Below, one piece after another: positions 19,893 through 29,530 of a DNA stretch of 64,000 nucleotides. The stretch is taken from positions 1,587,816 through 1,651,815 of the forward strand of contig NZ_SDWJ01000001.1 in the NCBI RefSeq assembly GCF_009769755.1, written 5' to 3'. The position numbers and the translations under genes were made by a program. How positions within the stretch are numbered: position 1 is the stretch's first letter; each line of letters opens with the position of its first letter. The notes beneath the pieces are model-generated. The model was not told where the DNA came from. It saw only the letters and a list, made by a program, of their open reading frames with translations, and did not search any database. This DNA is from Sphingorhabdus profundilacus (lineage in GTDB: Bacteria > Pseudomonadota > Alphaproteobacteria > Sphingomonadales > Sphingomonadaceae).

Positions 19893-22754
19893 CTAATGCC
19901 CTGCCCTGCCTACAGGTGCGACCACCAGTGTCCATGCCTTGTCCTTGACGAAATAGCGTTTGGCAAGTGCCTGTAACAGGGACGGCGTTACGTCGGCATA
20001 GTCGCTATATAGTCGCCCCAGCGCGGTATAACGCGTCGGATCATGTGTCGCCCCCTTTAGGTTGTTCAGCCAGAATGTATTCCCGGATGCGGCACGTTCG
20101 ATATATTGCTTCATTGGTTCGACCGCACGATTCAACTCATCTGGAGTGACCGGATTCACCGATAGATCTGTCGCAACCTGATCGGCGAAGCTGAAAAAAC
20201 GATCAACATCGGCGGGTTTCACCTGTGTATAAGCCATCAAATATCCGCCACTGGAAAAATCCTTGGGCCATTGCGATGTCATGTCCGGGCTATAGCTTGC
20301 GGCCTGTTCTGCGCGGAATTTTTCAAATAGCCGGTCGCGGAATATAGCTGCCAGAATTTCAAGCTGGCGACCTTCGGTAATTCCAGCGATACCGCCACCG
20401 GTTGGCCAAGCCATGACAGCCGCTGCTTGGTCGGCCGATCCCTTATGGGTCAAGCGCATGGGCGTTCCCGACGCCGCAGGAAAGCTGATCGACTGAGCTG
20501 TCGCAGCAGGCATGACAGCGCTGCGTGCTTTCATTGCGCCAAAACTTGCCTCGAGCGCGGATATGGCTGCATCCTTGTCAAAATCACCGAATAACAGCAC
20601 TTCGACCGGCCCTTGCGAGAGCAGCGGCGACCAATATGCCTTGAAAGATGCAGCATCGATTTTGGCGACATCGGATGGTGAGGCCGCTTTCCAGCGCGGA
20701 TCCTTGCTATGCAAAAGATATTCAAGATCGCGCTGCAATACCGACGTTGCCGACATCTCAAAACTGTCATAGCCCGAAGTGGCGAGCGCCTTTGCCCGTT
20801 CAACAGGTGCCGGGTCCCAACCGGGATGTTCAAGCTTAGTCGCGATCAAAGTCAATTGATCCGCCAAATCATCAGGCCGGGTATTGGCAGCAAATTCAAA
20901 GGCATCGTCGTCAATCGCGAAGTTAAGTTCGATCCGGCGTCCATTGACCATCTGGTCAATCTCGGTCCGCTTCAGGTTGCCAATGCCATTTTCCGGCAAG
21001 ACATAAGGTCCGGCCCATAATAGCCCGCCTTTTTCCGGTGTGACCGATTGATAGCCTTTCCCAAATCTGACCATGACCCGAATTTGCCCGCTTTCGGCCT
21101 TGTTCGGGTAAAGCAAAGCCCGGACACCATTTGAAAGCTCCAACGAGGTCATTGACTGCCGCGAAACTATTTCCTCTGCCACCAATTTTCCGGGCGCCCC
21201 CAGTTTCGGCAGGGCATCAAAACCCAGGGCGGAATTCGCCAGTCGGGCGGCTTTGTTCGCGACAACGGCGTCATTCAATGCGGCAAGTGTGCGCTGGTCT
21301 GCATTTGCAACAGGCGTCGGTGATGACAACATCAGCCGGGTTGCATCGGCCTTGAACAAGGCTTGCGTAGATGCGAGCAGTCGGGCTGGGGAAAATTTGC
21401 CCTTCATCCCTTCAAAAACCTGAACAATCGTTTTCGGTGCAGCAACTGTTTCGCGAATGTCGACGGCATTCACAATATCATCGGCCTGTTTGGCGGCAGC
21501 TTCAAAAGGATAGCTGTCAAGCATGGTACGCAACGCATTGCCAAACAAGGTCAGTTCGCGGTCAATATCGGCTGTCGATGGCGGGGTTGCAACGGCGTCT
21601 GCGATCACTGACCGGACATCCTTGGTTGCGGCTTCCCACCTGTCGCCGACAGGGGTGAGCGAAACCAGAGTCGCGTCAGCGGTTCGGGAGATGTCTTCCT
21701 GCGCCACTTCGGCGAACAGGAAATTTCCACCGCTGCGGGCCTGAACCTCCAGCCGCCGGTTGATAATCTGCAACGCCAGCGCATCGACCAGTAACTGCTC
21801 ATTATAGGCGATGGTATCATCGACCTTACGCCAAGGACGCAGATAGGCGATGCTGACCGTAGTCGGCAATGTGGCCTCAACCAGAACGCGGGTTGGCGTG
21901 CCGGTCGGTGTTGGATCGCCAAATGCCGGTTCGGGTGCCCGTGGGCCAGTACCTTTCCAGTCGTGGAAATATTTCTGGATCAGATTGGAAAGCTGTTCAG
22001 GTTCGATATCACCTGCGATGACGATGACCGCGTTTTCGGGCCGATACCAGCGATCGTGAAAGGCATTGAGCGCCTCTGCACTGGCAGCATGCAATGTTTC
22101 CGGGGTGCCGATAGTCGAACGATTCGCCAAACGCTGACCCTGAAAAGCATGTTGCCGCAGTGCGTCGCTATATACCAGCTGAGCGCCGCTATTTTCACGC
22201 AATTCTGCAAGGACGATCGACCGTTCGGCATTGAGCGCCACTTCGGAGATGCGCGGGTTGCGGATCATGCCGGATATGATCTTGACCGACTCGTCCAGCT
22301 TCTCGGGCGTCGCGTTGGGCAGGTCGAGCTTGTACACCGTCTGCGTGGGCGTGGTCTGTGCGTTGCTGTCGCTGCCGAATGTCACGCCAAAACGTTGCCA
22401 TATCCGCTTAGCCTCTCCATCCGGGACGAATGTCGAACCGCGGAAGGATAAATGCTCGATCAGATGGGCAAAGCCTTGCTCTTCGTTATTTTCGTGCAAT
22501 GACCCGGCGTCGATGCGGACACGGATGGATATCTGCCCTGCGGGAACATCATTTTTTTTAACAGCATAGCGAAGGCCATTAGGTAGGACGCCGAATGTCC
22601 AGCTATCGTCCACCGGCACGTCACTGCCCTCATACAACCAAGGTTGTTTGATCGGCGTGGCCACCGCCGCCGTGACGGGTGCAGCGTTCTCGGCATAAGT
22701 GGCGGAGGATAGCAGCAAGGCTGCAAGGGCGAGAGCTCGGGAGAATTTACGCAT
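19893..22754 (-). CDS. M16 family zinc peptidase, exported
   Basis: About 953 residues from the ATG at 22754, with AAAGGG upstream; an in-frame TTG at 22772 would add six residues. Signal peptide MRKFSRALALAALLLSSATY (cleavage near YAEN). The inverted zinc motif HLIEHLSFRG (HxxEH) lies at about residues 80-84, with the distal Glu expected in the following helix (NAERSIVLAELREN). Two M16 halves are present; the second half lacks an HxxEH, as usual for pitrilysin-like or PqqL-like enzymes of about 930 residues. Periplasmic; likely degrades small peptides or protein fragments. Convergent with hslU. Confidence 0.9.
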   Translation of the reverse strand: MRKFSRALALAALLLSSATYAENAAPVTAAVATPIKQPWLYEGSDVPVDDSWTFGVLPNGLRYAVKKNDVPAGQISIRVRIDAGSLHENNEEQGFAHLIEHLSFRGSTFVPDGEAKRIWQRFGVTFGSDSNAQTTPTQTVYKLDLPNATPEKLDESVKIISGMIRNPRISEVALNAERSIVLAELRENSGAQLVYSDALRQHAFQGQRLANRSTIGTPETLHAASAEALNAFHDRWYRPENAVIVIAGDIEPEQLSNLIQKYFHDWKGTGPRAPEPAFGDPTPTGTPTRVLVEATLPTTVSIAYLRPWRKVDDTIAYNEQLLVDALALQIINRRLEVQARSGGNFLFAEVAQEDISRTADATLVSLTPVGDRWEAATKDVRSVIADAVATPPSTADIDRELTLFGNALRTMLDSYPFEAAAKQADDIVNAVDIRETVAAPKTIVQVFEGMKGKFSPARLLASTQALFKADATRLMLSSPTPVANADQRTLAALNDAVVANKAARLANSALGFDALPKLGAPGKLVAEEIVSRQSMTSLELSNGVRALLYPNKAESGQIRVMVRFGKGYQSVTPEKGGLLWAGPYVLPENGIGNLKRTEIDQMVNGRRIELNFAIDDDAFEFAANTRPDDLADQLTLIATKLEHPGWDPAPVERAKALATSGYDSFEMSATSVLQRDLEYLLHSKDPRWKAASPSDVAKIDAASFKAYWSPLLSQGPVEVLLFGDFDKDAAISALEASFGAMKARSAVMPAATAQSISFPAASGTPMRLTHKGSADQAAAVMAWPTGGGIAGITEGRQLEILAAIFRDRLFEKFRAEQAASYSPDMTSQWPKDFSSGGYLMAYTQVKPADVDRFFSFADQVATDLSVNPVTPDELNRAVEPMKQYIERAASGNTFWLNNLKGATHDPTRYTALGRLYSDYADVTPSLLQALAKRYFVKDKAWTLVVAPVGRAGH

Positions 22755-22814
22755 TATAGCCCTTTTATCCAAGGTGACGGTTGACGACAGATGAACAACG
22801 CGACGAAATACCGC

Positions 22815-23573
22815 TTAAATTCCACCATCGACGCAATCATACCCCAATCCGCGCAGTCCCAGCTTCAAAGCCTCTACACATTCGTTCAGCATATGCGCGT
22901 CGGTGGTGCGGACGACGAAATTGGCACCGACCTTGCCCTCGCGGAAGAAGGGATAGCTACCGATCTGGCATCCTTCATGATGCTTTTCAGTATCGCCGAG
23001 CAATTTGGCCACTTCGCTTTCGGCGACCCAGCACCCCACTTGATGAGAAAGCAGCGGCGCGCCGCCTTCCAATGTCCCTGTCAACGCATCCAGCATTCCG
23101 GCGGTGATATGCGGCACGCCGGCCATGATATAGATGTTCCCGTGCCGGATGCCCGGCGCGCCCGACATTTTATTGGGAATAAGCTCCGCCCCGTCAGGAA
23201 CACGCGCCATACGCAACCGTCCGGGATTGATCCCGCCACGGGTCTCATAATATTTATGCAATACTGCGCTCGCCTCGGGATGGATGACCACGTCGACGCC
23301 AAGCGCCACCGCTATGGCATCGACGGTGATGTCGTCATGCGTCGGCCCGATGCCGCCCGTCGTGAACAGATAATCGTTGCGCGCCCGCAGCAAGTTCACA
23401 GCCTCGACAATCGCGTCCATTTCGTCTGCCACCACGCGCACCTCTTTCAGGCGGATTCCCTGAATATTCAGCCAAAGGGCAATTTGGGCGACATTTTTGT
23501 CCTGTGTCCGGCCGGAGAGGATTTCGTCGCCGATAATTACAAGCGCGGCGGTGTAGATGCGGGATTCTGTCAT
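22815..23573 (-). CDS. CinA N-terminal/MoaB-like molybdopterin-binding domain protein
   Basis: 252 residues from ATG at 23573 (MTESRIYTAALVIIGDEIL); a longer frame to 23606 lacks support. The domain shows IGDEILSGRTQDKN, TTGGIGPTHDDITVDAIA and GAPGIRHGNIYIMAGVPHI, the MoCF/CinA signature. It lacks the C-terminal nicotinamide-nucleotide amidase domain of full CinA, so it corresponds to the stand-alone COG1058 proteins linked with ADP-ribose pyrophosphatase activity. Divergent from map with a 62-base gap. Confidence 0.87.
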   Translation of the reverse strand: MTESRIYTAALVIIGDEILSGRTQDKNVAQIALWLNIQGIRLKEVRVVADEMDAIVEAVNLLRARNDYLFTTGGIGPTHDDITVDAIAVALGVDVVIHPEASAVLHKYYETRGGINPGRLRMARVPDGAELIPNKMSGAPGIRHGNIYIMAGVPHITAGMLDALTGTLEGGAPLLSHQVGCWVAESEVAKLLGDTEKHHEGCQIGSYPFFREGKVGANFVVRTTDAHMLNECVEALKLGLRGLGYDCVDGGI

Positions 23574-23635
23574 GCGACTGCGATAGCATAAATACCCCTC
23601 TCGCAAAGTGGGGAATAACGCTCTATATCGACGAC

Positions 23636-24463
23636 ATGGATCATTATGTAGAAGTAACGCCCGCCGAGGCCGGTCTGACCCGCGACGGGGTCATCAAATT
23701 GCATGGAGCCGAGGGCTTTGAAGGCATGCGAAAGGCCGGTCGCCTCGCTGCCGAAATCCTCGATGCACTGGTACCGCACGTCGTGCCGGGTGTGACGACC
23801 GAAGAATTGGACGACATTGTCCGCCAGATGACCTTGCGCGCCGGTGCTGTACCCGCAACGCTCGGCTATCGCGGTTATACGCATAGCTGCTGCACCAGCA
23901 TCAACCATGTCATCTGCCATGGTATCCCATCCGATAAGCGGCTGAAAGATGGCGACATCGTCAATATCGATGTTACGCCAATGCTGGACGGATGGCATGG
24001 CGACACCAGCCGCATGTTTCTGGTCGGCGATGTTCCGGTCAAGGCAAAGCGCTTGGTCGATGTCACTTACGAATGCCTGATGCTCGGCATTGAACAGGCC
24101 AAGCCCGGCAATCATGTGGGCGATATCGGCCATGCGATACAGGCTCATGCGGAAAAGCATCGCTACGGCGTAGTCCGCGACTTTTGCGGCCATGGCCTCG
24201 GCCAGCTTTTTCACGACGCCCCCGAAATCGTCCATGTCGGACGTCCCGGAACCGGCCCCGAACTGCGCCCCGGCATGATTTTCACGATCGAACCGATGAT
24301 CAACATCGGCAAGGCAGCGGGCAAAGTGCTGGAGGATGGCTGGACGGCGGTGACCCGCGACCGGAGCCTTTCGGCCCAATTTGAACATAGCATCGGCATT
24401 ACCGAAACTGGATGCGAGATTTTTACCGCCAGCCCAAAGGGGTTTGACAAGCCGCCTTATTGA
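23636..24463 (+). CDS. map: Type I methionine aminopeptidase
   Basis: 275 residues. The five metal ligands of MAP are recognisable: Asp in NIDVTPMLDGW and GDTSRMF, His in FCGHGLGQLFH, Glu in FTIEPMIN and in FEHSIGIT. GYRGYTHSCCTSINHVICHG contains the substrate-pocket His and the Cys conserved in type Ia enzymes. N-terminal addition of about 20 residues before the catalytic domain (GFEGMRKAGRLAAEIL). Removes initiator Met from new proteins in the cytosol; essential in most bacteria. Adjacent to and convergent with the RES toxin gene. Confidence 0.95.
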   Translation: MDHYVEVTPAEAGLTRDGVIKLHGAEGFEGMRKAGRLAAEILDALVPHVVPGVTTEELDDIVRQMTLRAGAVPATLGYRGYTHSCCTSINHVICHGIPSDKRLKDGDIVNIDVTPMLDGWHGDTSRMFLVGDVPVKAKRLVDVTYECLMLGIEQAKPGNHVGDIGHAIQAHAEKHRYGVVRDFCGHGLGQLFHDAPEIVHVGRPGTGPELRPGMIFTIEPMINIGKAAGKVLEDGWTAVTRDRSLSAQFEHSIGITETGCEIFTASPKGFDKPPY

Positions 24464-24471
24464 GGCGCTTA

Positions 24472-24975
24472 TCATTCGGTCGGCAACCGCCCGTCGGGAT
24501 CATAGACGGTCACCTTGCAAGGCGGGGCGTCGCTCCAGTTCCACAGCACCAGATTTGTCGCGCCTTCGTGGATGCCCGGAACATAGCTGTGCACCAGCGC
24601 GCCATTGAATCCTTCGGCCACCAAATATTTGGCGACCCTTTGCGAAGGTGCGATTTTGCCGCCGCGCTGGAAGACAAGCCATGCACAGGCCATGTCTTTT
24701 TCGTCAATCGCGAGTTTCTGGCATGTTTGCCCATCGGTCAAGTCTGCCACTTTTTCGCACGCAATGTCATATTCACATAAGGTCAAGGGCAGCATCCGAC
24801 GCGCAAAGCCCTGCGTGCATTCGGCCAAAGCAGTAATCGGTTCGAGCGAAAGATAGAGCGCCGCCTGCCCCCTTATATTGAAGCGGCCACCGGAAATGGC
24901 CGCGCCTGTTCCAGAGGTGGGATCAAAGGACCATCGTGGATCATGCGCGCGATAAGCGCGGCCCGTAAAGTTCAA
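24472..24975 (-). CDS. RES-domain toxin (NAD+ phosphorylase/glycohydrolase type)
   Basis: 167 residues of the RES family: N-terminal YRAHDPRWSF with the conserved Arg, the GGRFNIRGQAALYLSLEP signature holding the R and the Y/S of the R-E-S trio, and a Glu in ALAECTQG. RES toxins deplete NAD+ (as in MbcT) or modify NAD-linked targets. It starts inside the stop codon of the upstream antitoxin gene (ATGA overlap), the usual arrangement for Xre/MbcA/ParS-RES type II toxin-antitoxin pairs. Intact, no frameshift. Confidence 0.88.
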   Translation of the reverse strand: MNFTGRAYRAHDPRWSFDPTSGTGAAISGGRFNIRGQAALYLSLEPITALAECTQGFARRMLPLTLCEYDIACEKVADLTDGQTCQKLAIDEKDMACAWLVFQRGGKIAPSQRVAKYLVAEGFNGALVHSYVPGIHEGATNLVLWNWSDAPPCKVTVYDPDGRLPTE

Positions 24976-25409
24976 GCAAAACCGCCCAAGGCCATATGGT
25001 CAAGATAATCGCGCACAGCAGCCGCGTCGCCCGATTTCACCAATGATTCAGCAGTACGTCCGTCCAGAGCGGGAATAGGTTGCGACCGATACCAAGCCAT
25101 GGCCTGAGCATCGCCGCCTGCCCAATTTTTGATACGTGCGATGATTTCCAGCATTTCGGTCATCCTGCCTTGCGCCTTTGGCGCTTTCATGCGGTTGGTT
25201 TTAATGACGGTTGCCAATGGCAGGCCGACCGTTTCGGCCAGTTGCGTCTTGGACATGCGAAACAGGTCCGCAAGATAGGCGATGTCAACGTCACCGGATT
25301 TGGTAAAGCAAGCACCAAGAAACCCGGCATCCGCAAAGGGTGCAAAGGTTGGCATTGCCCGAAACGTCGCGGGCAGTTCGCGTAAAGTCGCAGAAGATGG
25401 CGTTTCCAT
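24972..25409 (-). CDS. MbcA/ParS/Xre-family antitoxin (DUF2384)
   Basis: 145 residues. An N-terminal HTH (LFRMSKTQLAETVGLPLATV) is followed by a linker and the C-terminal toxin-binding domain (MLEIIARIKNWAGGDAQAMA WYRSQPIPALDGRTAESLV), ending DYLDHMALGGFA, the tail that fits into the RES active site. It precedes and overlaps the RES toxin, and is expected to bind the operon promoter together with the toxin. The roughly 90 bases upstream (25410-25500) would contain the autoregulated promoter; I see no clear palindrome there. Confidence 0.87.
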   Translation of the reverse strand: METPSSATLRELPATFRAMPTFAPFADAGFLGACFTKSGDVDIAYLADLFRMSKTQLAETVGLPLATVIKTNRMKAPKAQGRMTEMLEIIARIKNWAGGDAQAMAWYRSQPIPALDGRTAESLVKSGDAAAVRDYLDHMALGGFA

Positions 25410-25500
25410 ATTATGTCCTTCATTTTGACCCTATAACGTCCATATAAAGGGGCAATTCCTTCCCGTCAACCCTCTTGTACTTCATTCCGTCCCATGGTCG

Positions 25501-26439
25501 TCACAAGCGCAGCCCGGCAGTTTCGTCCAGCCCCGCCATGATATTCAAATTCTGAACGGCGGCCCCGCTGGCACCCTTGCCCAGATTGTCCAGCATTGCC
25601 AACAAACGCACTTGCGTGTTGTCGGGCGACCCCAAAACGTAAAGATCAAGCCGATCCGAAGGTTCCTGCGTATTCAGGATCAGGAGTTCGGACGGAGCAA
25701 GTTGGTCATGAACCGTGACCACAGGAGAAGCTGCATAATGTGCAGCCAATGCGTCCCGCATTACCTCCGGGCTGTCGCTTCCCGGCATGACCGAAATCGG
25801 CAATGGCACCTCGACCATCATACCCCGAAAGGCGCGCACCACCGCCGGAGAGAATATCGGCGCAAGGCCAAGACCGGCATGGATCTGCATTTCTGGAACA
25901 TGCTTATGGCTTAAATCAAGGCCATAGGTACGAAAACCGATATCGGCACCGTCGCTGCTTTCAAACCGTTCAATCAACGCTTTGCCGCCGCCCGAATAGC
26001 CGGAAACCGCGTTGACGGTATAAGGCCAGTCTTCCGGTATCACATCAGCAGCAACCAATGGCCCAACCAGTCCTAGAAAACCGGTTGGGTAGCAACCGGG
26101 GTTGCTCACCAGCCGTGCCGATGCAATTCGGTCATATTGGCCTTTACGATATTCCGGAAAGCCATAGGCCCAATTTTGATCGACGCGGTGCGCGGTCGAC
26201 GCATCAATGATTCGCGTTTTGGCTGAACTCGTCATTGCCACCGCTTCCTTTGCGGCATCGTCGGGCAGGCAAAGAATGACGAAATCCGCATCGTTCAACG
26301 CCTGACGACGGGCTTCAAAATCCTTACGTTTGTCATCATCAAGGACAATTAACGCAAATTCGTTGCGCCCGGCGAGCCGGTCGGCAATTTCGAGTCCGGT
26401 TGTTCCAGCCGCGCCGTCGATGAAGACCGATTTGGTCAT
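25501..26439 (-). CDS. argC: N-acetyl-gamma-glutamyl-phosphate reductase (short type)
   Basis: 312 residues, the shorter ArgC variety. N-terminal nucleotide site VFIDGAAGTTGLEIADRL, catalytic cysteine in SNPGCYPTGF and the substrate loop SGYSGGGKALIERF. Reduces N-acetylglutamyl phosphate in arginine synthesis. Its ATG lies within the stop codon of the NlpC/P60 gene (four-base overlap), so it is coupled to a cell-wall hydrolase, an odd partner. No other arg genes are here. Confidence 0.93.
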   Translation of the reverse strand: MTKSVFIDGAAGTTGLEIADRLAGRNEFALIVLDDDKRKDFEARRQALNDADFVILCLPDDAAKEAVAMTSSAKTRIIDASTAHRVDQNWAYGFPEYRKGQYDRIASARLVSNPGCYPTGFLGLVGPLVAADVIPEDWPYTVNAVSGYSGGGKALIERFESSDGADIGFRTYGLDLSHKHVPEMQIHAGLGLAPIFSPAVVRAFRGMMVEVPLPISVMPGSDSPEVMRDALAAHYAASPVVTVHDQLAPSELLILNTQEPSDRLDLYVLGSPDNTQVRLLAMLDNLGKGASGAAVQNLNIMAGLDETAGLRL

Positions 26440-27332
26440 AATGAAATACGCTTGCGGGCGACGATGGCCTGTTCGTGCGCCGCAAATCGGGCAGCCGCAA
26501 TGGACAAAGGCTCCACACTGACCGCCATCGCTGTGCCATTGGCATGAATGATATGCTCGGCATCGGCCATGATTCCGACATGCCCTGGAAAAAACACCAG
26601 ATCGCCCCGGATAAGCGGAGCACCCTCAGGCAAATCTTCGCCAAATTCTGACTGCTGCATATCGGCGTCGCGCGGTGCCAATATGCCTTTTAAGCCAAAA
26701 ACCAGCTGGACCAGACCGGAACAATCAATCGCATCGCCGCTTCGTCCGCCCCAGCTATAAGGGGTGCCGATCAAGCGTTCTGCCAAATCGGCAGGCGACG
26801 GCGCGACGCCGCCTATTTCAGATAGATGCGCCTGCGGGACAAAACCATTTTCACAGGCCAGATAGGCGCCGCAATCGCTTGGTGCGCCGCAGGCCAATTG
26901 TGCGCCCATGGGATATCGCGCCAGAACCGGGGCCTTGGTCGAAGGCGCTGATACCAGCAAAGTGGCGGCGGCGCTGACGATATGCGTGGCGTCAAAATCT
27001 TCGCCCAGCCCGGCAAAACGCAAATATCCAAGGTAATTGTCGTGCAAACAATACCCCCATGCCCATTCACCCGCAACATCAAGCACGGCAAATTCCTCCC
27101 CGTGCATCAGCGCGCTGACGGGCATTGCCGTCGCATGGGGTTCGGCGTGGATTTCTGTCACCGGTGCAATACCCGTTCGCAACATGGGTACCGCATAATG
27201 TGGCGCAAATAACTTCCCGGCAAGGCTGATATCGGCAAGGTCACCACGAATGGGCGTTGTGCGCTTGTCACCAATCAGGCTGTGCCCCGATAATGTGTAA
27301 ATAGGCCGGTCGCCTGTTGCTTGAGTGCCCAA
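26436..27332 (-). CDS. NlpC/P60 (C40) cell-wall endopeptidase with SH3 domain
   Basis: 298 residues from a TTG start at 27332 preceded by the strong ribosome-binding site GGGGAAGAG. SH3b-like region at about 50-160 (VSALMHGEEFAVLDVAGEW), then the C40 papain-like domain: PYSWGGRSGDAIDCSGLVQL with the catalytic Cys, RGDLVFFPGHVGIMAD with the His, and HIIHANGTAMAV. No signal peptide or membrane segment is evident, which is unusual for an enzyme cutting peptidoglycan; related alphaproteobacterial proteins share this. Part of an M17 peptidase - C40 - argC string on the minus strand. Confidence 0.88.
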   Translation of the reverse strand: MGTQATGDRPIYTLSGHSLIGDKRTTPIRGDLADISLAGKLFAPHYAVPMLRTGIAPVTEIHAEPHATAMPVSALMHGEEFAVLDVAGEWAWGYCLHDNYLGYLRFAGLGEDFDATHIVSAAATLLVSAPSTKAPVLARYPMGAQLACGAPSDCGAYLACENGFVPQAHLSEIGGVAPSPADLAERLIGTPYSWGGRSGDAIDCSGLVQLVFGLKGILAPRDADMQQSEFGEDLPEGAPLIRGDLVFFPGHVGIMADAEHIIHANGTAMAVSVEPLSIAAARFAAHEQAIVARKRISL

Positions 27333-27452
27333 CTATCTCTTCCCCACTTGCGTCAATCTGGCCAAGGGCGGGTCTGTCGCGCCTTACAGTAAAAGCCGGT
27401 CAATGATATGCGCGCCAGCATTGGCCAACGCCACGCCATGCGTCCCATGTCC

Positions 27453-28841
27453 TTAGCGGACGGGATAAGTGTCCGTCAAATAGCGAAATACCGCACGCAG
27501 CCCCAACGCTTCGCCGCCCTTGGGTCGCCCCGGTTTGCTAGTGGGTCGCCAGGCATAGGTATCAAGATGGACCCATTGCACATCATCAGGCACGAATTTC
27601 TGCAAGAACAGCGCCGCGGTTACCGCCCCTGCAAAACTGCCCCCGCTATTGGCCGTATCGGCAATGTCGCTATCGAGCATCTCACTATAGGCAGCCCATA
27701 GCGGCATTCGCCACAATGGGTCATTGACCGCCTTCGCCGCGCCTAGCAGCCCCTCTGCGACATCATCCTGATTGCTGAACATTGCGGGTAAGTCTGGACC
27801 AAGGGCAGTACGCGCAGCGCCGGTAAGCGTCGCGAAATCAATGATCAATACCGCCTTGTCTTCGACCGCCTTGGTCATGGCATCAGCAAGAACAAGCCTG
27901 CCTTCAGCGTCCGTATTATCAATTTCAACGGTTATGCCCTTGCGGCTCTTGATGACGTCACCCGGGCGCAGGGCATTGCCCGAAATGCTGTTTTCCGCCG
28001 CCGCAATCAGCATGTGCAGCCGCACTGGCAAATGTGCTGCCATGATAAGCTCGGCTAGCGCCAAGGCATGGGCTGCACCGCCCATGTCTTTTTTCATGAT
28101 CCGCATACCGCTGGCCGATTTGATATCCAGTCCGCCACTGTCGAACGTAATGCCCTTGCCGACGATCGCAACGCGCGGATGGCGGTCATCGCCCCAGTTC
28201 AGTTCGATCAGGCGCGGGGCGTGTTCGCGCATCGCCGCCTTGCCAACGGCATGTATCAATGGATACCCCGTTTCCAAAGCCTCGCCGCCGGTAATGCTCA
28301 CCTCTGCCTTATGGACTTTGCCGATACGCTTTGTTTCGTTTTCCAGTGCATTGGGGCCCATATCGCCGGCAGGGCAATTGACCATATCGCGCACCAAAGC
28401 GGTCGCCATGGCCTGCAATGCCGCACCGGCAATCCGCCCCGGTTCTTTGACCAGCAGCACCCTTGGGCCTGTGACCTTTGGATCGCTTAAATATTCCTGA
28501 TATCGGTATTGCCCCAGCATCCATCCCAACATGGCGTCGCCGGCGTCGGCATCCAACAGACGGTAATTCCCTTCGGGCAAGGTTTCCGCGAGCTTAGCGA
28601 GGCTCCAAATCCCCAAATTGGCCTCGTCGGCAACACCGGCGACTACAGACCATTCACCATATTTCTCAACCATTAGAACAGCGGTATCGTTAACAGCCGC
28701 TTCAAACTTTTGGGCTCTTACTGCGGCTCGGACAGTATCAGGTTGCGCCGCCAACCAAGTTTCAAAACCGGCCTTGTGTATAAGTTGGATAGGGATGGCG
28801 GGTTGGCCGTTATCGGGCTGGATCAATTGGTCATATTGCAT
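27453..28841 (-). CDS. Leucyl aminopeptidase family protein (M17)
   Basis: 462 residues. The M17 fingerprint NTDAEGRLVLADA is intact, with GKGITFDSGGLDIKSASGM (metal-binding Lys and Asp) and KKDMGGAAHALALAELI. The start codon ATG (MQYDQLIQPDNGQPAI) is 48 bases from the divergent secreted-protein gene. Cytosolic dimanganese or dizinc aminopeptidase; forms hexamers in the family. Probably the first gene of the M17 - C40 - argC transcription unit; 120 bases separate it from the C40 gene. Confidence 0.93.
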   Translation of the reverse strand: MQYDQLIQPDNGQPAIPIQLIHKAGFETWLAAQPDTVRAAVRAQKFEAAVNDTAVLMVEKYGEWSVVAGVADEANLGIWSLAKLAETLPEGNYRLLDADAGDAMLGWMLGQYRYQEYLSDPKVTGPRVLLVKEPGRIAGAALQAMATALVRDMVNCPAGDMGPNALENETKRIGKVHKAEVSITGGEALETGYPLIHAVGKAAMREHAPRLIELNWGDDRHPRVAIVGKGITFDSGGLDIKSASGMRIMKKDMGGAAHALALAELIMAAHLPVRLHMLIAAAENSISGNALRPGDVIKSRKGITVEIDNTDAEGRLVLADAMTKAVEDKAVLIIDFATLTGAARTALGPDLPAMFSNQDDVAEGLLGAAKAVNDPLWRMPLWAAYSEMLDSDIADTANSGGSFAGAVTAALFLQKFVPDDVQWVHLDTYAWRPTSKPGRPKGGEALGLRAVFRYLTDTYPVR

Positions 28842-28889
28842 GACAGCCTCGATAGCGACAAAGCCGCCGGAACGGGAGATATTTCAGAA

Positions 28890-29495
28890 ATGACAAGAAT
28901 TTTTCTTGCGCTTGCCTTTGCGGCTTCCTTTTTTGGACCAGCATCATGCGGTCGACATACATTCGAACAGGCAAGTCTTCCGTCCGACGTTGCAAAAGTG
29001 ACGACCCCTTTTATGGCGGCCCTGCGTCAGGGGGATCGGTCGACCGTAGACAGATATATTTCAGGCAATTTTGCCGATGACAGCGCATTGCAATTTGACC
29101 GGATGTCCCAACAAATCAGCGCTTCGCCAGTCCTTGTCCCCCGCGTTTTTTCTCCTGAAACACAGCTTTTGGGTCCAAATATGAATGAAGTCCGCGTCAT
29201 ATATGCCGCCCAGGTTAAGGAAGAATGGGTCAGTACGGAAATCAAATTGTTCAAACCGAAGGGCGGGACGTACAAGGTTGGCTATTGGACTGTGAAGAAA
29301 GAAAGCAAACCACCGGCCTTGTTGGTCCACATTCGCGAAATGCAGCGCTTTGTGAACTGGCTGTTGATCGCAATTGCATCCATCGCCCTATTTGGGCTTG
29401 GCCTGATAATCTGGGCCGTCAAGCGGCGCATCGACATTATTACGCCGGATTTAGAACCGGAATCCCGACCTATTGCGACAACCGTTCGCGATTAA
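28890..29495 (+). CDS. Membrane-anchored hypothetical protein
   Basis: 201 residues from the ATG at 28890, preceded by GGGAGA. An N-terminal signal sequence (MTRIFLALAFAASFFGPASC) could be a weak lipobox ending PASC. The exported domain (about 25-145) contains FMAALRQGDRSTVDRYISGN and ends with a hydrophobic helix at about 157-177 (WLLIAIASIALFGLGLIIWA), leaving a short basic tail. I do not recognise a family; the AALRQGD...I... start resembles small secreted proteins with a NTF2/SnoaL-like or DUF4864-like core, which is only an impression. Divergent from the M17 gene. Confidence 0.6.
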   Translation: MTRIFLALAFAASFFGPASCGRHTFEQASLPSDVAKVTTPFMAALRQGDRSTVDRYISGNFADDSALQFDRMSQQISASPVLVPRVFSPETQLLGPNMNEVRVIYAAQVKEEWVSTEIKLFKPKGGTYKVGYWTVKKESKPPALLVHIREMQRFVNWLLIAIASIALFGLGLIIWAVKRRIDIITPDLEPESRPIATTVRD

Positions 29496-29530
29496 AGCCA
29501 GGGCCAGAAACAGGGAAACAAAGTCCGCTT

